Of a DNA stretch of 64,000 bases, positions 60,223 to 64,000 are shown one piece after another; position 1 is the first letter of the stretch; every line of letters begins with the position of its first letter. Source of the stretch: Candidatus Aminicenantes bacterium UBA1061 (GTDB lineage: Bacteria > Acidobacteriota > Aminicenantia > Aminicenantales > Saccharicenantaceae). The notes under the pieces are model-generated. The model was given only the letters and a program-made list of their open reading frames with translations, was not told the origin of the DNA and did no database searches. Where the stretch lies: assembly GCA_002316315.1 (NCBI GenBank), contig DCDG01000020.1, forward strand, positions 1-64,000, in the 5' to 3' direction. A program made the position numbers and the translations under genes.

Positions 60223-61044
60223 TCATTCCAATCCCGGTCGATTTCTTAACTCCAGGAAAACTTGATAAAGAGTTTGAGGGGCGAGTTCTTCGGCTCTCGT
60301 TTTCGATTCGAGCAGGACTTTGTTCATTGCTCTTAAAATGTCCTGGCTCCGGTAACCGGCTCTCTCCAGATTTTTCTTCAGTGTCTGCCGCCGGTGCGCA
60401 AATGATATCTGAAGAAATTTAAACAATTTTTTTTCTTCCTCCTCGGGGAAAAAAGCCGTGCCGTGGCGTCTGATAAATTTTACGCAGGCTGAATCAACGG
60501 CTGGTGGTGGGCTAAAAGCCCCTGGTTTGATGAGAAAGAGAAGTTCAGTCTCAAAATAGTTTTGAAGCAAAATTGACAGAGGCGAATATTTTTTTGTTCC
60601 TTCCTGAGCTACCAGACGTTGAGCTACTTCTTTCTGGAAGAGGAAAACAGCCTGCTTGAGGCTATTTTTCAGATCAAGCAGGACAAAAAGTATCTGCGTC
60701 GAAATATGATAGGGCAGGTTGCCGGTCATCTTGACAGAAGACAAGCCTGACCGTTTTTCTTCAATTAGTGGAACTAAATCGAGCTTGAGAATATCGCCGG
60801 CTATAATCTCAACATTCGCTGCCGCTCTGGCTTCCAGGTCTGGTATCAGAGCCGGGTCCTTCTCAATGGCTATGACCAGGCCGGCTTTTTCTGCCAGAAG
60901 AAAGGTCAATGCCCCCGTTCCGGGTCCAATTTCTATGAACAGGTCTGTTTTTTCAGGCTGGCTGGCTTTTATTATTTTTTTTATGATATTTTTATCATGG
61001 AGAAAGTGCTGTCCAAGAAGCTGTCTTCTGGTTTTTTTAGCCAT
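60223..61044 (-). CDS. rsmA: 16S rRNA dimethyladenosine transferase
   Basis: RsmA (KsgA) dimethylates A1518 and A1519 of 16S rRNA late in 30S assembly. The 273-residue protein has GQHFLHDKNIIKKI, the SAM-binding IEIGPGTGALTFLL, the acidic IAIEKD and the catalytic NLPYHIST motif. The C-terminal helical domain ends normally. An AGGTGA SD lies about 10 bases before the ATG. ftsK follows 34 bases later. Confidence 0.95.
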   Translation of the reverse strand: MAKKTRRQLLGQHFLHDKNIIKKIIKASQPEKTDLFIEIGPGTGALTFLLAEKAGLVIAIEKDPALIPDLEARAAANVEIIAGDILKLDLVPLIEEKRSGLSSVKMTGNLPYHISTQILFVLLDLKNSLKQAVFLFQKEVAQRLVAQEGTKKYSPLSILLQNYFETELLFLIKPGAFSPPPAVDSACVKFIRRHGTAFFPEEEEKKLFKFLQISFAHRRQTLKKNLERAGYRSQDILRAMNKVLLESKTRAEELAPQTLYQVFLELRNRPGLE

Positions 61045-61115
61045 AGCGGAATATCACCTGGTTGACTTTAATTTCATCTAATTTCATTTTAAAGCAGAGA
61101 CAGAGAGATAGGAAG

Positions 61116-62360
61116 CTATGATTGTTTGATAAAATTAGCCTTTTCCTCTGAGCTGTGGATAAAAATAGAAGCTGCCATGTTACCAATCATATTAACTGTT
61201 GTCCGGCACATATCGATGAGCCGATCAACCCCAAGAATCAGAGCTACTCCTTCCAGAGGAATATTGACCTGCTTTAAAACCATGGCCAGCATAATCATGC
61301 CAGCTCCAGGTACGCCAGCTGTCCCGATCGAAGCCAGCAAAGCCATCAGGACAATGGTCACCTGAGCTCCCAGAGTGAGATTGATCCCATAAATCTGGGC
61401 AATGAAGACAGCTGCTACGCCCTGATAAAGAGCGGTCCCATCCATATTGATCGTAGCCCCGAGCGGAATAACGAAGCTTGAATACTCTCTTTTGACTTTG
61501 AGCTTATCCATGCACTCCAGGGCGACAGGGATGGTGGCGTTGGAACTTGAAGTTGAAAAAGCAATCAACATGGCATCAGTTGTGCTTTTAAAGAATTTGG
61601 ATGGTTTCATCTTGCCCAAATATCTGATCAGCAGGCCATCAACCACTATGGCATGAACAGTCAGACCAAAAATGACTACCAGAACATATTTGAGCAGAGT
61701 GAGGAGAATGCCAGCACCAAACTGGCCGATGATGGAAGCCAGCAAGGCCAGAACTCCATAGGGAGCAAGTTTCATGATAAGATTGATGGCCTGAAGTATT
61801 GTATCATTGGCTGCATCGAAAATTTGCAGCAAGGGACGGGATTTTTCTGAATTGATAAAGGTCAGGCAGATGCCAACAAGCAAGGCTATAAATATGACCT
61901 GAAGCATTTCGCCCTCGGCCATGGCTTTAATCGGATTGGTCGGCACAATATTGACCAGGACTGAAATCAATGATGGCTTCTGCTCGATAATTGACGTTTG
62001 ATTCCCGGCTGATTGCTGATAATTTTTGAGCAAGTCCTGTTTGACCTGCTCATTAAGTCCGGTGCCGGGCTTTAACAGATTAGCAGCCATGAGGCCAATG
62101 ACGATGGCGATGGCAGTTGTCAGAGTAAAATAAAAAAATGCTTTCAGCCCGATCCGGCCGAGCTTCTTAATATCGCCCAGGCTGGCTGTTCCCAGAGACA
62201 ACGAAAAAAAAATCAGAGGGACAACCAGCATGGTAATTAACCTGATAAAAATTGTTCCGATGAATTCAATGCTCTTGGCTTTAGGACCAAAAATTAATCC
62301 AGCCACTATTCCCAGGAAAAGTCCGATGAAGATTTTCGTATGGAGTGGAACTTTTCTCAT
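61116..62360 (-). CDS. dicarboxylate/amino acid:cation symporter (DAACS/GltP family)
   Basis: The 414-residue inner-membrane protein imports glutamate, aspartate or C4-dicarboxylates with Na+ or H+. It has eight hydrophobic segments and the family motifs: AFSTSSSNATIPVALE (the serine-rich reentrant hairpin HP1), NMDGTALYQGVAAVF (TM7), GVPGAGMIMLAMVL (HP2) and DRLIDMCRTTVNMIGN (TM8). The substrate-binding Asp/Arg/Thr set in TM8 resembles glutamate or aspartate carriers. A GAGGAGA SD precedes the ATG. Confidence 0.92.
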   Translation of the reverse strand: MRKVPLHTKIFIGLFLGIVAGLIFGPKAKSIEFIGTIFIRLITMLVVPLIFFSLSLGTASLGDIKKLGRIGLKAFFYFTLTTAIAIVIGLMAANLLKPGTGLNEQVKQDLLKNYQQSAGNQTSIIEQKPSLISVLVNIVPTNPIKAMAEGEMLQVIFIALLVGICLTFINSEKSRPLLQIFDAANDTILQAINLIMKLAPYGVLALLASIIGQFGAGILLTLLKYVLVVIFGLTVHAIVVDGLLIRYLGKMKPSKFFKSTTDAMLIAFSTSSSNATIPVALECMDKLKVKREYSSFVIPLGATINMDGTALYQGVAAVFIAQIYGINLTLGAQVTIVLMALLASIGTAGVPGAGMIMLAMVLKQVNIPLEGVALILGVDRLIDMCRTTVNMIGNMAASIFIHSSEEKANFIKQS

Positions 62361-62443
62361 CTATTAATGTCTCCTCAGTATCAATTTCAGCATAATAGTA
62401 AATTTTATATGATAAAAGCCAGTAGTTTGCAAACCAGTTTATA

Positions 62444-62473
62444 TTGACAACCTATAGGAGGTTAAACTACAAT
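62444..62473 (+). promoter_or_regulatory. promoter of the receiver gene (leaderless spacing)
   Basis: TTGACA (62444-62449), 18 bases, TACAAT (62468-62473). The ATG follows after 10 bases. AGGAGG (62456-62461) is in the spacer, 22 bases from the ATG, too far to act as an SD. Confidence 0.6.
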
Positions 62474-62483
62474 CTTTCTAGTT

Positions 62484-62927
62484 ATGACTGAAAAAAAGAT
62501 CTTAGTTGTTGATTATGATCAGTCTTCTCTGGAAAACCTCACCCGTATCTTGAAGGACCTTAAAGTTCAGATTCTTCAAGCCACAGATGGTGCTCAGGCC
62601 TATGATCTTTTCAAAGAAGAAAAGCCAGATCTGGTCATTCTTGAGGCCATTCTGCCGAAATTGCACGGTTTCGATCTCACCAAAAAAATTGTTCAGGAAT
62701 CAAAAGGGTCTGTGCCGGTCATAATTATTACCGGATTATATAAGGGCCCCCAGTACAAGCACGAGGCTATGACCAATTTAGGAGCTTCTGAATACCTGGA
62801 AAAACCGGTTAATCTGGAAGCTCTCCTGGAAGCCGTCAGTAGATTGCTGACTGCTGATGAAGACATCGAGGATGTCCTGCCTGACATGGAGACAGTGATG
62901 GCCCTGGTCAATACCAGGGGAAAGTAA
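62484..62927 (+). CDS. single-domain response-regulator receiver with Asp-to-Glu change
   Basis: The 147-residue protein is a lone receiver (REC) domain followed by an acidic tail of about 25 residues, with no output domain. The fold markers are clear: ILVVDYDQ (acid pocket, D10 and D12), the switch Thr in VIIITGLYKG, and the conserved Lys in LEKPVN. The usual phospho-acceptor Asp (VILD) is Glu at residue 54 (VILEAILP; GAG at 62643-62645). A Glu there often mimics the phosphorylated form. No histidine kinase is nearby. It lies just upstream of accD, without a visible terminator between. Confidence 0.85.
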   Translation: MTEKKILVVDYDQSSLENLTRILKDLKVQILQATDGAQAYDLFKEEKPDLVILEAILPKLHGFDLTKKIVQESKGSVPVIIITGLYKGPQYKHEAMTNLGASEYLEKPVNLEALLEAVSRLLTADEDIEDVLPDMETVMALVNTRGK

Positions 62928-62967
62928 TAATAAAAAAGCTCACCCGAGGACATCAAAGGAGGATGTG

Positions 62968-63762
62968 ATGAATGAAGGCTTATGGTCACGCTGTAATAAC
63001 TGCCGTAAAATTGTCTATAAGCAGGATATTATAGATAACCTTTACGTCTGTCCTCTGTGTGATTATCATTTCCGGCTCGGGGCTCGGGAGCGTTTAAGAC
63101 AGTTGTTTGATGACGGGCAATTTGAGACTTTTGATGATGATATTTATCCAATTGACTTCCTCGGTTTTAAAGATCAGTTGCCTTATAGCCAGCGGCTTGA
63201 GGACAGTCAAAAAAAAACCGGTCTATCTGAAGCTATAGTTTCTGCCCGTGGAACTCTCGACGGACTGCCGGCTATTATTCTGGCCATGGAGTTTGGATTT
63301 ATGGGTGGAAGCATGGGCTCGGTTGTTGGGGAGAAAGTCGCCCGGGCAGCCGAGCAGGCCAGGGAAGAGAAAATTCCTTTAATTATAATCTCTTGCTCGG
63401 GTGGTGCCAGGATGCAGGAAGGCATGATGTCTTTGATGCAGATGATTAAAACCTCGGCTGCGCTGGCCAGATTAGCTGAAGCTAAGCTTCCCTATATCTC
63501 CATTCTAGCTGACCCGACTACCGGCGGAACAACAGCCAGCTTCGCCATGCTGGGCGATATTAATATCGGCGAACCCAACGCTCTGATTGGCTTTGCTGGC
63601 CCGCGAGTCATCGAGCAAACCATAAAAGAAAAATTGCCCAAGGGTTTCCAGCGGGCTGAATTCCTGCTGGCTCACGGCATGCTCGATGATGTAGTGGAAA
63701 GAAAATATCTCAGGCACTATTTGATCAAAGCCCTGAGGCTTTTCCTGAATAAACCCCGATGA
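62968..63762 (+). CDS. accD: acetyl-CoA carboxylase carboxyltransferase subunit beta
   Basis: AccD, with AccA, moves the carboxyl group to acetyl-CoA, giving malonyl-CoA for fatty acid synthesis. The protein has the N-terminal zinc finger (WSRCNNCRK and VCPLCDYHF) and the crotonase-like core with IISCSGGARMQEGMMSLMQM and DPTTGGTTASFAMLGD. The ATG after AAAGGAGG is preferred to GTG 62965. It overlaps folC (ATGA), the common accD-folC pair. Confidence 0.95.
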   Translation: MNEGLWSRCNNCRKIVYKQDIIDNLYVCPLCDYHFRLGARERLRQLFDDGQFETFDDDIYPIDFLGFKDQLPYSQRLEDSQKKTGLSEAIVSARGTLDGLPAIILAMEFGFMGGSMGSVVGEKVARAAEQAREEKIPLIIISCSGGARMQEGMMSLMQMIKTSAALARLAEAKLPYISILADPTTGGTTASFAMLGDINIGEPNALIGFAGPRVIEQTIKEKLPKGFQRAEFLLAHGMLDDVVERKYLRHYLIKALRLFLNKPR

Positions 63763-64000
63763 TCTCTCCTGCTTGTCAGCGCTATCTTGACGAGGCTCAG
63801 CTTTTTGGTATCAAGCTGGGTCTTGATAATATGAGGAGCATACTATCCCACCTCGGCCAGCCTGAGAAGAATTTTCCCTCAATTCATGTGGCCGGGACTA
63901 ACGGTAAAGGCTCGGTCAGTGCCATGCTGGAGCGTATTTTCCAGTTGAACGGCTTTAAAACCGGGCTTTATACCTCGCCGCACCTGATTGATATCAGAGA
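63759..64000 (+). CDS. folC: folylpolyglutamate/dihydrofolate synthase, 5' part
   Basis: This frame runs off the end of the window after about 80 codons. ATG 63759 overlaps the accD stop. The translation has an N-terminal helix (YLDEAQLFGIKLGLDNM), then IHVAGTNGKGSVSAML, the Mur-ligase P-loop of FolC, and GLYTSPHLIDIRE, the diagnostic next block. FolC adds glutamate to folates. Confidence 0.92.
   Translation, partial: MISPACQRYLDEAQLFGIKLGLDNMRSILSHLGQPEKNFPSIHVAGTNGKGSVSAMLERIFQLNGFKTGLYTSPHLIDIR

Noticed and set aside
1..64000. Frequent CTGGCC/GGCCAG words as a DNA uptake signal, given comEC
   Set aside because: Most occurrences I looked at are Leu-Ala or Ile-Leu-Ala codons (CTG GCC), so codon preference explains them; a frequency test against shuffled codons would be needed to say more.

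Overview
The window reads as one continuous piece of chromosome from a Gram-negative (diderm) bacterium of moderate G+C. It carries LPS-export genes (lptE, an LptC/LptA-like protein, lptB), a complete Tol-Pal cluster, lipoproteins and an outer-membrane barrel. There are no rRNA or tRNA genes, insertion sequences, phage genes or CRISPR arrays. The gene mix suggests a deep-branching lineage near Acidobacteriota/Candidatus Aminicenantes. It combines a proteobacteria-like lptB-rpoN-hpf-ptsN-rapZ order with HprK, pairs of secreted amidohydrolases, a TonB-like protein in the tolA slot and YtxH/DUF948 envelope proteins. That placement is inference, because no marker search was possible.

Layout. 0.2-4 kb: plsC and two tandem secreted amidohydrolase paralogues, the second stripped of its metal ligands. 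4-8 kb (minus): an aspartate-aminotransferase fused to a PEPCK-like P-loop domain, then a flotillin. 8-13 kb: a PAS-HD-GYP phosphodiesterase, RNase PH, a DUF481 barrel and two unknown envelope proteins. 13-21 kb (minus): comEC, an M20 peptidase, YtxH/DUF948 proteins and a BtuFCD-type ABC transporter. 21-26 kb: leuS-lptE-holA, rpsT, dtd. 26-30 kb (minus): ftsY-ribD-ribE-ribBA. 30-40.7 kb (plus): one long run recJ-lptC/A-lptB-rpoN-hpf-ptsN-hprK-rapZ-EIIA(Man)-ptsH-ptsI. 40.7-46.4 kb (minus): tolQ-tolR-tonB/tolA-tolB-pal-cpoB-ssb-cupin. 46.5-48.5 kb: Ktr potassium uptake. 48.5-55.3 kb: MrfA-like helicase, uvrA-holB-ricT. 55-58 kb: an ECF sigma/anti-sigma pair and a second HD-GYP protein. 58-64 kb: ftsK, rsmA, a dicarboxylate symporter, a receiver protein, accD and the start of folC.

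How the genes work together. The recJ-ptsI run joins LPS export, sigma-54, ribosome hibernation and a phosphotransfer chain (EI, HPr, two EIIA proteins, HPr kinase, RapZ). No sugar permease (EIIB/EIIC) is present in the window, so the chain looks regulatory. The Tol-Pal run supplies the envelope-division machinery. Several probable first genes of operons (ftsY, recJ, ftsK, tolQ, the receiver gene, uvrA, the DUF948 gene) have a -10 box only 6-10 nt before the start codon and no usable Shine-Dalgarno site, which suggests leaderless transcripts. Internal genes mostly use ordinary SD sites or stop/start overlaps.

Most notable: (1) the aminotransferase-PEPCK-like fusion, which could link aspartate, oxaloacetate and PEP in one polypeptide; (2) a UvrA that lacks its insertion domain; (3) a receiver whose phosphoacceptor Asp is Glu; (4) the amidohydrolase/pseudo-amidohydrolase tandem; (5) the leaderless-promoter pattern. 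All calls come from reading the sequence. No database search was run.
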